In this document: positions 1-8,483 of the stretch, piece by piece | Layout of the letters: the number at the start of each line of letters is the position of its first letter | Position numbering within the stretch: position 1 is the stretch's first letter | NCBI RefSeq assembly: GCF_024806495.1 | Contig: NZ_JANUFF010000001.1 | Location: 620,001 to 684,000, forward strand | Length of the DNA: 64,000 nt | Source of the DNA: Chryseobacterium sp. JUb7 | Lineage (GTDB): Bacteria > Bacteroidota > Bacteroidia > Flavobacteriales > Weeksellaceae | Reading direction: 5' to 3' | Translations under genes and position numbers: made by a program | Notes under the pieces: generated by a model | What the model saw: only the letters and a program-made list of their open reading frames with translations | Database searches by the model: none | Told to the model about the DNA's origin: nothing

Positions 1-1287
1 GGCTGCTCTGTTGGAAGAACTTCCGATTCTTTGGGCATTTGGTTTAATATATTTTGAAACATGACCTACATAATAATACTCATAAGTATAATGAACCTCC
101 CCTGTTTTTGTATCTGCAATGATGGGTGCAAAACAGAAATTCCCGACATGGTTTGGTCCACCTGTTTCATCAAGAAGAACATTCCAATCTGTCCATAACG
201 CTGTACCTTTATTGAAATCGTTGATCATATTTCTTCCGTACAATTCGCCTAAACTCACGTCATAGATTTTAGACATATCAAATTGCTCTTTACAACCTTC
301 TGTAAATGCCAGAAACTTATTCGGAAAAGCCCTTTGAGTTTCTAATAAATTATCAAATAGCTGTGTCTTGTTATTCCATGTTTCATACCAGTGATAACCG
401 ATTCCGGCTGCATATTTTGAAGTTTCAGGATCACTCAGTGTCGTGGTAGCTCTTTGGTAAATCAAATCACGGTTATGATCCCAAATCATTACTTTTTTAT
501 CTTTAAACCCATTCTTCCAAAGTGTCGGACCTAAATTATTTTTCAGAAAATCTCCTTCTTCTTCAGCGGTGTAAATACAAGATTCCCAGGTTTGAGTTGC
601 CATCGGCTCATTCTGAACAGTCAGTCCCCAAACATTAATTCCTCTTTTTTCGTATTCTTTGATGAATCTGATATAATAATCTGCCCAAGTCTGGTAAAAA
701 GCATTTTCCAATCTTCCTCCTTTCAGCATACTTTTATTAGATTTCATCCAGGCTGGTGGACTCCACGGAGAGAAATAAAAGGTAAAGCTGTTTCCAATTG
801 CCTTTTGAGCCTCTTTAATCATTGGAATTTTAAATTTCTCATCATGAGCAACATTAAATGATTTTAAAGAGTTATCATTTTCCGTTACATACGTATAAGA
901 GTCGCTTGAGAAATCACACGAGTTCATATTGGTACGAACAACTGTATACCCCAAACCATTTTTCCCATAATAAGCTTCAATAATCTCTTTCTGCTTATTT
1001 TTTGGAAGTTTATAAAAAGTCTCTGCTGAAGCATCGGTAATAGCACCTCCGATTCCTATCAGTTTTTGATATTTAAAATCCGGATCTACAAAAATACAGG
1101 CATCCGTTTCTTTTGGCTGAGCCATTTTTTCAAATTTTACAGCTCCTTTATCCACCATTTTCTCATTGGTTTTGGAGTTCGTAAGGATTACTTTGGCTGT
1201 TTTCCCTGCATTTTTCTTCCAGTAATTTTGTGCATTGGCATTAAAAGCCATGCCGATTACAAAACAGCTTACGATTAATTTCTTCAT
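1..1287 (-). CDS. GH30 family secreted glucosidase/beta-1,6-glucanase (C-terminus cut by window edge)
   Basis: This is a glycoside hydrolase of family 30, which attacks beta-1,6- or beta-1,3-glucosidic links. The frame is open from an ATG at 1287 to base 1, giving 429 visible residues; about 50 more are expected beyond the edge. Residues 1-20 are a Sec signal peptide ending NANAQ with no lipobox cysteine, so the enzyme is probably periplasmic or secreted. The acid/base is E227 in GLTVQNEPMA and the nucleophile E330 in FLAFTEG; W177-P-P-A-W is also typical of the family. It is the last gene of the glucan locus and a paralogue of the lipoprotein GH30 at 4554. Family call is firm; substrate is inferred from neighbours. 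Confidence 0.9.
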   Translation of the reverse strand, partial: MKKLIVSCFVIGMAFNANAQNYWKKNAGKTAKVILTNSKTNEKMVDKGAVKFEKMAQPKETDACIFVDPDFKYQKLIGIGGAITDASAETFYKLPKNKQKEIIEAYYGKNGLGYTVVRTNMNSCDFSSDSYTYVTENDNSLKSFNVAHDEKFKIPMIKEAQKAIGNSFTFYFSPWSPPAWMKSNKSMLKGGRLENAFYQTWADYYIRFIKEYEKRGINVWGLTVQNEPMATQTWESCIYTAEEEGDFLKNNLGPTLWKNGFKDKKVMIWDHNRDLIYQRATTTLSDPETSKYAAGIGYHWYETWNNKTQLFDNLLETQRAFPNKFLAFTEGCKEQFDMSKIYDVSLGELYGRNMINDFNKGTALWTDWNVLLDETGGPNHVGNFCFAPIIADTKTGEVHYTYEYYYVGHVSKYIKPNAQRIGSSSNRAA

Positions 1288-1390
1288 TTCTTTCTTCTTC
1301 TTTTTTATAATTTATATTTAACCACCCCGTCTAAATTTTACTTGAAAATTTATCCACCCCTCCAAAGGATGGGAATTTTATTGACGGTTA

Positions 1391-2200
1391 TTATTTATTT
1401 TCATAAACTCTTACGTAGTCTATCTCATATTTTTGAGGAAAAATATGGTCATCAATTCCTTCTTTTCCACCCCAAAATCCTCCTACAGCCAGATTCAAAA
1501 TAATAAAATAGGGCTGATCAAAAGGCCATGCCTCATATGTTTTCTCTTTATTTTCATAGGTAAAAAACTTCTGATCATCAATATAGATATCAATTTTTTC
1601 AGGAGTCCAGTCTGCTTTATAGACATGAAACTTTTCACTTACCTCCTTTACAGTCAATGTATCGGTTTTCTGTGTTCCAATGATATGATTATACTTCTTC
1701 GTATGAACCGAAGCATGGACATATCCCTGATTGAATCCTACATGCTCCATAATATCCAGTTCGCCGTCATCCGGCCATTTTTTCATATTTTCGCTCATCA
1801 TCCAGATCGCGGGCCAGGTTCCCCGACCTTTAGGTAATTTGGCACGAACCTCAACTGTTCCGTACTGAAAGGAAAACTTACCTTTCGTCAAAAGCCTTGC
1901 AGAAGTATACTTACTCTTTTCCCAATTTTCCTTTCTGGCTTCAATCACAAGATTTCCATTTTCCAGCCTAGCATTTTCCAGTCGGTTTTTGGTATAAAAC
2001 TGAGCTTCATTATTTCCATAACCGTCACCTCCCACATCATAATTCCATTTTGTAGAATCCGGTAGTCCTTTTCCGTTAAATTCATCACTCCATATTAACT
2101 TTCTTTCTGAATCAGGCTTGTTTGAAGCACAATTTAACACAGAGAAAAATAATACGCCTCCCGTGAAAACTGCTATGATATGCTGAAGTTTAATATTCAA
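1391..2200 (-). CDS. GH16 endo-beta-1,3-glucanase (laminarinase-like) lipoprotein
   Basis: The 269-residue product is an endo-acting beta-glucanase of family GH16. A lipoprotein signal ends in SVLNC with the acylated cysteine at C24, so it should sit on the outer membrane. The catalytic motif ELDIME places the nucleophile at E147, D149 between, and the acid/base at E152. This single-domain length is usual for bacterial laminarinases. It lies 121 bp downstream of the GH3 gene, separated by a hairpin, and 103 bp before the GH30 gene. In this setting it would cut beta-1,3-glucan at the cell surface for import by the SusC/D pair. Lichenase activity (mixed-link glucan) is an alternative. Confidence 0.92.
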   Translation of the reverse strand: MNIKLQHIIAVFTGGVLFFSVLNCASNKPDSERKLIWSDEFNGKGLPDSTKWNYDVGGDGYGNNEAQFYTKNRLENARLENGNLVIEARKENWEKSKYTSARLLTKGKFSFQYGTVEVRAKLPKGRGTWPAIWMMSENMKKWPDDGELDIMEHVGFNQGYVHASVHTKKYNHIIGTQKTDTLTVKEVSEKFHVYKADWTPEKIDIYIDDQKFFTYENKEKTYEAWPFDQPYFIILNLAVGGFWGGKEGIDDHIFPQKYEIDYVRVYENK

Positions 2201-2280
2201 AGTTTTGAGTTTAATCTCGTTTTTTTAACGCAAAGTTTTATTTAAATTTTAATAAAAACGTGCAGTCTTTTACCACCAAA

Positions 2281-2298
2281 AGCGGGTATCATCCCGCT
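2281..2298 (-). terminator. hairpin downstream of the GH3 gene
   Basis: A 6-bp GC-rich stem (AGCGGG paired with CCCGCT) with a 6-nt loop lies 24 nt beyond the GH3 stop on the minus strand, followed there by only four T. It may partly terminate the upstream part of the locus or mark an mRNA processing end. Confidence 0.5.
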
Positions 2299-2321
2299 CT
2301 TAGTTAATGAAAAAACTTATA

Positions 2322-4544
2322 TTATTTTGACCAATTAATTCTTTTTGTCTGAACATGTTGAGAATCGGTCCCGATCATGATATCGAAATCTCCTGCTTCC
2401 CAATCATAGTTCAGCTCGTCATCGTAGAACTTTAAATTTTCCGGAGTTAAAGTAAAGCTGACAGTTTTAGTTTCTCCTTTTTTAATGAAGATTTTTTGGA
2501 ACCCCTTCAGCTCTTTTACAGGTCTCACCACTTTTCCTACCAAGTCTCTGATGTATAACTGCACAACTTCCTCCCCATCATAATTTCCGGTATTAGAAAC
2601 ATGGACACTGATATTTAAGATCTGATTTCCTTTAAGGCTTGTTGAACTTAAATTCATATCAGAATATTTAAACTGCGTATAGCTCAATCCAAAACCAAAT
2701 GGAAATTTAGGGTCATTATCCAAATCGATATAAGCCGAAACATAATTTCTGTCTGTATTATTCTTCGCAGGTCTTCCTGTATTGTAATGATTATAATATA
2801 CCGGAATCTGTCCCTCAGTTCTTGGAAAGGTCATCGGAAGTTTTCCTCCGGGGTTTACCGTTCCGAAAAGAACATCTGCAATAGAATTTCCTGCTTCTGT
2901 TCCCAGCCACCAGGTGTAAACGATGGTCGGAATATTATCTGCAGCCCAGTCAAACACCAAAGGTCTTCCTGTATTGATCATTAAAACAATTGGTTTTCCG
3001 GTTTTTGCAATTTCTTTTAATAAATCTTCCTGAACTCCCGAAAAGTGAATGTTACTTCTGCTTTTCGCTTCACCACTCATCGCATGACCTTCACCTAATG
3101 TCATGATCACAACATCTGCTTTTTTAGCCGTTTCCACTGCTTCTGCAAACATCGATTTATCCTGATCATCAACATTAGCCCCTTTTGCATATAATAAAGT
3201 TGAATTTTTATCCAGCTGATTTTTAATTCCGTCAAACTGAGTGATGATCCTTTGATTATCATCTTTAAATGCAATCGACCAGAACCCGTGATTAGCAGAA
3301 GTCTCTTTCCCAAAAGGCCCAATCAAAGCTACTGTTTTTGTAGATTTTGAAAGCGGAAGAACATTTTTTTCATTTTTAAGCAAAACAATACTTTTCGAGC
3401 CAAATTCTCTTCCGAATTTTCTGTTTTCCTGATTATTGAGCTGCTCTTTCTGTCTTTTTTCATTGCTGAAGCGGAAAGGATCATCAAATAATCCCATTTC
3501 AAATTTTTTAACCAAAATTCTTCTTGCTGCGTCGTCAATCAGTTTTGGATCTACTTTTCCTTCCTGAACAAGTTTTGGAAGCTCTGCCATATACGCACGG
3601 CTTTCCATATCCATATCACTTCCGGCATTTATTGCTTTTTCAGCAGCCTCTTTATTATCTTTGGCATATCCATGAGGAACCATTTCGCCAATGCTGCCCC
3701 AGTCTGACACGACAAAACCATGATAATTCCATTTGCCTTTCAATAAATCTCTTAAAATATATTTGTTGGCCGTTGCCGGAATTCCGTTGATATCGTTGAA
3801 AGAATTCATAAAAGTAGCAACACCAGCTTCTGCTGCTGCTTTAAAAGGAGGTAAATAAGTTTCATTTAATTGTCTTAAACTCATATCAACCGAATTGTAA
3901 TCTCTTCCTCCCACTGCCGCTCCATAAGCTGCAAAATGTTTTGCACAGGCCATGATGGCATCAATATTTCCAAGACCTTTTCCCTGAAAACCTTTAATTC
4001 TTGCCAAACCAATCTGTGTTCCCAGATACGTATCTTCACCCGAACCTTCCATCACTCTTCCCCATCTCGGATCTCTGGCGATGTCGACCATTGGTGCAAA
4101 AGTCCAGTGGATTCCGTAAGCTGATGCTTCAGTAGCTGCAATTCTTTCTGATTTTTCAATTAATCCTAAATCCCAGCTTGCTGCCTGACCTAAATTCACA
4201 GGGAATGTTGTTCTGTAACCGTGAATTACGTCCTGTCCAAACAATAAAGGAATTTTCAATCTTGATTTTAAAGCTAATTCCTGGAATTTTTTAGTTTCCT
4301 GAGCTCCTGCTACATTGAGCATAGAACCTACTTTTCCTTGTTTTATTTCGTTTAAAACATTAGCAGAATTGGAATTCTGAGGACCTGTGGCATATTCAAA
4401 ACCACTGTATTGAACCAGCTGCCCTACCTTTTCTTCTAACGTCATTTTAGACAATAATTCAGAAACCCTCTGATCAATTGTTTTCTGTCCGTACGCATTC
4501 ATCCCAAATGCTGATAATAGTAATAAGAACGAAATTTTCTTCAT
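2322..4544 (-). CDS. bglX: GH3 beta-glucosidase (BglX type)
   Basis: This 740-residue periplasmic exo-beta-glucosidase releases glucose from the non-reducing end of beta-gluco-oligosaccharides. Residues 1-20 are a signal peptide ending NAYGQ. The N-terminal TIM barrel carries KHF at 202-204 and the nucleophile D281 in GFVVSDWGS. A middle alpha/beta sandwich follows, and the last 100 or so residues form the fibronectin-III-like domain usual for BglX. Length matches the family. It is separated from the upstream GH30 by 9 bp, so the two are probably co-transcribed. It would finish glucan breakdown after import. The symbol rests on family resemblance; other beta-linkages could also be cut. Confidence 0.92.
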   Translation of the reverse strand: MKKISFLLLLSAFGMNAYGQKTIDQRVSELLSKMTLEEKVGQLVQYSGFEYATGPQNSNSANVLNEIKQGKVGSMLNVAGAQETKKFQELALKSRLKIPLLFGQDVIHGYRTTFPVNLGQAASWDLGLIEKSERIAATEASAYGIHWTFAPMVDIARDPRWGRVMEGSGEDTYLGTQIGLARIKGFQGKGLGNIDAIMACAKHFAAYGAAVGGRDYNSVDMSLRQLNETYLPPFKAAAEAGVATFMNSFNDINGIPATANKYILRDLLKGKWNYHGFVVSDWGSIGEMVPHGYAKDNKEAAEKAINAGSDMDMESRAYMAELPKLVQEGKVDPKLIDDAARRILVKKFEMGLFDDPFRFSNEKRQKEQLNNQENRKFGREFGSKSIVLLKNEKNVLPLSKSTKTVALIGPFGKETSANHGFWSIAFKDDNQRIITQFDGIKNQLDKNSTLLYAKGANVDDQDKSMFAEAVETAKKADVVIMTLGEGHAMSGEAKSRSNIHFSGVQEDLLKEIAKTGKPIVLMINTGRPLVFDWAADNIPTIVYTWWLGTEAGNSIADVLFGTVNPGGKLPMTFPRTEGQIPVYYNHYNTGRPAKNNTDRNYVSAYIDLDNDPKFPFGFGLSYTQFKYSDMNLSSTSLKGNQILNISVHVSNTGNYDGEEVVQLYIRDLVGKVVRPVKELKGFQKIFIKKGETKTVSFTLTPENLKFYDDELNYDWEAGDFDIMIGTDSQHVQTKRINWSK

Positions 4545-4553
4545 GATTTTATT

Positions 4554-6014
4554 TTAAAAAATATAAGTCGCTGTTGAGCTTCCTGAAATCGTTACAGGAG
4601 CTGTTTTCTGATTATATTTAATCGTAAATGTTTTATCTGTGGAATTGCTGTTCTGAACGATCAGAACTGTTTTTCCTGCAGGTGTTTTGAAAGCAACGGT
4701 AGAAAGATTACCACCTTGTGTAGAAGCAATTCTCTGAGAATTGACAGGTACAAATTTCGAAGCATGAGCAATAATATAATAGGCCACATTTTTGTCATAG
4801 CCTGTTGCTCCATTTACAGTGATTGCACCCTTACATTGTGTACAGCCACCCGGTGTATGAGGTCCAAACGACGCGTCATTCGCTACATTCCACTCCAATG
4901 CTGTCTTACTCCAGTTTCTCATCGACCCAATAATAACGTTTTTCACGTGCCAATCCAAATCTCCGCCGAAATTTCCTGTAGAGCTTGTCCATTGTTCCGT
5001 GAAATACAGGTTCTTATTCGGAAACAGATTATGAACATTACTTAAAGCCGAAATATCCCCTGCATATAAATGGAAAGCAGATCCGTCAACATATGGGTTT
5101 GCCGCTGTATCATTTAAAATAGCCAAAGGATACGCCGGGTTATCACAGTTGTGATCATAAGCAATGATTTTTGTATTGATACTGGCAGCCTGAAAAGCAG
5201 GCCCCAAGCTGTTTTTAATAAAATTTGCCTGGTCTGTAGACGACATATACATACTGGGATTATTTCCCGGATGCAACGGTTCGTTTTGAGGAGTAACAGC
5301 ATCAATTTTAATTCCCTGCGCCTGCATTGCCTGAATATATTTTACAAAATATTGGGCATATACATTATAATATTCGGTTTTTAAGCTTCCTCCAACACTA
5401 TTTTCATTGGTTTTCATCCAGACAGGTGCTGTCCATGGAGTCGCCAGAATTTTAATATTCGGATTAATAGCCAAAATATCTTTTAACATCTGAATCACTG
5501 CCTGATCCTTAGTCAGACTGAATTGTGAAAGAGTAAGATCTTTTTGACCAGCCGGCATATCATTATAAGTAAATACCTCACTGTTAAGATCTGATGCTCC
5601 GATGCTGATTCTTAAATAATTGACTCCAATTCCCGAACTGCTGAAAAGATCATTCAACAACTCCTGTTTTTTAGTAGTATTAAGGTGATTAATCACTTCC
5701 ACACTTCCTCCTGTCAGCGTATATCCAAAACCATCAACGGTCTGAAAAATCTGCGAAGCATCAATTTCAATGGTTGTTCCTGAATTTGCCGTATTAGAAA
5801 AGTTAGCAGAAGACTGCTGTTGAAGTTTTATCGACTGGTCTCCTTTTGTCAGCCAGACTTGTATCGGATCACCAGTAGCATTTCCGTTTCCTGAATTTTC
5901 ATTATTGGAAACATCTGCAGCACTGCTGCAGTTAAGGTTCAAAAAAGAAAGAAGCGCTACACCGCAAAGTGCAGCACTTCTAAGTACGAAACTATATGAA
6001 TTGTGAAATTTCAT
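4554..6014 (-). CDS. GH30 family lipoprotein glucanase
   Basis: The product has 486 residues and belongs to GH30. A lipoprotein signal ends LNLNC, with the acylated cysteine at C29, followed by a flexible Asn/Ser/Gly-rich linker to about residue 50. The acid/base is E245 in TPQNEPLHPG and the nucleophile is E340 in LYFTEQW. A beta-sandwich with an all-beta C-terminal tail wraps the barrel, as usual in this family. It is anchored to the membrane, unlike the paralogue at 1287, which suggests surface endo-attack by this copy and periplasmic action by the other. Beta-1,6-glucanase is the most likely activity next to GH16 and GH3, but this is inferred. Confidence 0.9.
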   Translation of the reverse strand: MKFHNSYSFVLRSAALCGVALLSFLNLNCSSAADVSNNENSGNGNATGDPIQVWLTKGDQSIKLQQQSSANFSNTANSGTTIEIDASQIFQTVDGFGYTLTGGSVEVINHLNTTKKQELLNDLFSSSGIGVNYLRISIGASDLNSEVFTYNDMPAGQKDLTLSQFSLTKDQAVIQMLKDILAINPNIKILATPWTAPVWMKTNENSVGGSLKTEYYNVYAQYFVKYIQAMQAQGIKIDAVTPQNEPLHPGNNPSMYMSSTDQANFIKNSLGPAFQAASINTKIIAYDHNCDNPAYPLAILNDTAANPYVDGSAFHLYAGDISALSNVHNLFPNKNLYFTEQWTSSTGNFGGDLDWHVKNVIIGSMRNWSKTALEWNVANDASFGPHTPGGCTQCKGAITVNGATGYDKNVAYYIIAHASKFVPVNSQRIASTQGGNLSTVAFKTPAGKTVLIVQNSNSTDKTFTIKYNQKTAPVTISGSSTATYIF

Positions 6015-6037
6015 ATCAAAATTAATGGTGGAAAAGA

Positions 6038-6904
6038 TTAAGTAGTTTTTCTTAGTTCAACTTTATCAACACTTAAGCTATTTACTGTTTTTCCTCCACA
6101 TTTGATGACTAAATAAACAGTTCCGGTAGCTGTCGCTGTATAAACTCCGCCGTTTTTACTGCTATTACAGCCTATCGTTGAAACTTTTCCTCCAAATGCT
6201 GTTTTACCACATCCATCCCAAGTATTGATATTTCGGTAAACAGTTCCGGTGACATCATTTCCTGGCGCGGGTAAACTATTTAACATATAAACCTCAAACC
6301 AGGTATCTTCCAAAGCAGTTGCTGAAGAAGCTACCATATCTATTGAATATTTCTGTCCTGCTACAACATTTACCGCCTGATAAAAAGCCTGCTGATTACT
6401 ATTTGAAGCAACAATCGTAGCCTTTCCGTTAGCAAAAACCCATTGTGCACCTGTAGAGCTGATAGGAAGGATTGTCCATTTTGCAATTTCATCAGGAGTA
6501 TCAAATCTTCCTCCCTGAATGATATTTCCTGCAACCGGATCCGCAGTGGGAACAACAATAGTTTGATTAGCTGTTCCTGCAACCTGCCCTCCAATACCTA
6601 CTGTATTACGCTGAATGGTGTATGTTCCTGCATCGGGAAAAAAGATGTCAATTTCATTTTTACCATTATTAAAACCATCATAATCGATATTCCACTGAGA
6701 ATTAATAAAATTGATATTATTATCATTTACAGCTTTTAGATGATATCTGTTTTCACTTGTTTTTGTCACTGTGAAAGAAGCATCTGCCGTAGCTGTTTGA
6801 GTAAGACCATTTCCCTCATCATCAATGGTATCCGGGGTACAACTTGCCAAGAAAAATACCGCAGCGCTAAGTAGTAAGCCTTTGTTAATATATTTAGTTA
6901 TCAT
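6038..6904 (-). CDS. surface glycan-binding lipoprotein (PKD-like plus carbohydrate-binding domain)
   Basis: This 288-residue lipoprotein (signal ending FLASC, C22) has no recognisable catalytic motif. Residues of about 40-120 look like a PKD/Ig-type beta domain (FNNGKNEIDIFFPDAGTYTI region). From about 125 on there is a jelly-roll resembling a carbohydrate-binding module, starting GNIIQGGRFDTPDEIAKW. It sits immediately after SusD, the usual position of the SusE/SusF-like or SGBP-B protein in these loci. It would hold glucan chains at the cell surface. The role is inferred from position and domain shape; sequence recognition is weak. Confidence 0.75.
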   Translation of the reverse strand: MITKYINKGLLLSAAVFFLASCTPDTIDDEGNGLTQTATADASFTVTKTSENRYHLKAVNDNNINFINSQWNIDYDGFNNGKNEIDIFFPDAGTYTIQRNTVGIGGQVAGTANQTIVVPTADPVAGNIIQGGRFDTPDEIAKWTILPISSTGAQWVFANGKATIVASNSNQQAFYQAVNVVAGQKYSIDMVASSATALEDTWFEVYMLNSLPAPGNDVTGTVYRNINTWDGCGKTAFGGKVSTIGCNSSKNGGVYTATATGTVYLVIKCGGKTVNSLSVDKVELRKTT

Positions 6905-6921
6905 GTTTAAAAAATTATTTA

Positions 6922-8472
6922 TTAGTATCCAGGGTTTTGTTTTAAAGCAGTGTTGGTCAATTCATTAAAAGGAATTGGAAGAATTTCATTTTTCCCTGAA
7001 GTAAATCCCCTTGAGCCTAGTTTAGCCGGAGCATCTCCCCATCTTACCAAATCAAACCATCTGTGACCTTCTCCTGCCAATTCTCTTCTTCGCTCATCTT
7101 TAATTGCCTGCATAGAAACAGGAACTGACGTTAGCCCCACTCTGCTTCTTACCGCATCCAGTAATGCCTGAGCTCTTGCTCCTGAACCACCTAAAGCCTC
7201 CGCTTCCATTAAATACGTATCTGCTAACCTAATGGCGATATAGTTTTGACGAAAGTTCAATTCAATAGCTCCCGGTAAGGTAGTCTCATCCGTCGTTCTT
7301 GGCAGGTACTTATTTAAGAAATATCCTGTATCTCTAAATCCTGGAGAATAGGTAACTTTACCTTCCTGTACTAATACTTTGGCATTGAAAATGGTAGCAT
7401 TTAAACGAGGATCTCCCTGCATAAAGTTGAATAAATCATCGGTTACCGGATTGAATCCCCATCCTTTGTGAATACTTGGAGCATCATTAATAGCCGGAGG
7501 GGGTAAGGTTACTTTACCGTAAGAAACAATTCCCACCATCTGATTTACAGAATTCCCTTCATCTTTTCCTGTCCCCCAGAATCCCCAGTCTGCATTACTT
7601 CCATTGGTATGCATAACCTCAAGGATAGATTCTGTAGTAAATTTGTTATCAACAACCCATAAACTGGCGAAATTATCTACTAATTTATATCCATACTGGC
7701 TTGTTCCTCCCGGAGTTCCGTTTACCATTTCGAACTGAGCAGCAGCTAAGCTGTACTTTTTATCGTATAAATAAATTTTTCCTAAAATAGCACGTGCTGA
7801 ACCTTGTGTAAGTCTTCCAATCTGACTTTTATTATTCGGATCAATCGATATAGGAAGGTCTGCAATGGACGCAAGAATATCCCCTTCTATCTGAGTATAA
7901 ACATCTTCAGGTTTAGCCTGAGGAATATTATAATAATCATCATTATATTTAATCGGCTTTAAAATTAAAGGTATATTTTTGAATACTCTAAGTAATTCAA
8001 AATAATATAATGATCTTAAAACTTTAGCTTCAGCGATAAATCTGTTTCTCGTCTGATCATTCATAGTAGCTGCAGGAATTTTTTCAAGCAAAATATTCGC
8101 TTTAGCAATTCCCTGATAATAATCTTTCCAGTAACTTGCCGGCATAATCACCGGGTTGATACTGTAATTTGAAAATCCCTGGATTCCGGCACCATCAGAA
8201 GAGTTTCCTCCTCCGGAATAGAAATCATCAGAAGCTCCGTTAAAGAAAGTGACCATATTCTCAAAACCTCCGGAGTATTTTCTTAACATATCATAAGTAG
8301 CTACCAAACCAGAAAATGACTGTTCTTCATTCTGAAAATAAGTACTTTCATCAAAAGTTCCTGTGTTTTGAACATCTTCAAGATTACTGTTGCTACAAGA
8401 AACTGCTCCGAAACCAACTCCCGCAAGCATTAAAACAGCAACACTTTTATATATAAATCTATTATTTTTCAT
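6922..8472 (-). CDS. SusD/RagB-family outer-membrane glycan-binding lipoprotein
   Basis: The 516-residue product is the SusD partner that caps the TonB-dependent SusC channel and captures oligosaccharides. The lipobox cysteine is C26 (FGAVSC). The alpha-helical TPR-type N-terminal half includes IAEAKVLRSLYYFELLR, a typical SusD signature, and the C-terminal part has the usual RRRELAGEGHRWFDLVRWG motif. Length is standard. It follows susC by 11 bp and precedes the glycan-binding lipoprotein by 17 bp, so the three are one operon. Family assignment is secure; ligand is inferred. Confidence 0.95.
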   Translation of the reverse strand: MKNNRFIYKSVAVLMLAGVGFGAVSCSNSNLEDVQNTGTFDESTYFQNEEQSFSGLVATYDMLRKYSGGFENMVTFFNGASDDFYSGGGNSSDGAGIQGFSNYSINPVIMPASYWKDYYQGIAKANILLEKIPAATMNDQTRNRFIAEAKVLRSLYYFELLRVFKNIPLILKPIKYNDDYYNIPQAKPEDVYTQIEGDILASIADLPISIDPNNKSQIGRLTQGSARAILGKIYLYDKKYSLAAAQFEMVNGTPGGTSQYGYKLVDNFASLWVVDNKFTTESILEVMHTNGSNADWGFWGTGKDEGNSVNQMVGIVSYGKVTLPPPAINDAPSIHKGWGFNPVTDDLFNFMQGDPRLNATIFNAKVLVQEGKVTYSPGFRDTGYFLNKYLPRTTDETTLPGAIELNFRQNYIAIRLADTYLMEAEALGGSGARAQALLDAVRSRVGLTSVPVSMQAIKDERRRELAGEGHRWFDLVRWGDAPAKLGSRGFTSGKNEILPIPFNELTNTALKQNPGY

Positions 8473-8483
8473 TTTTTCTTTAA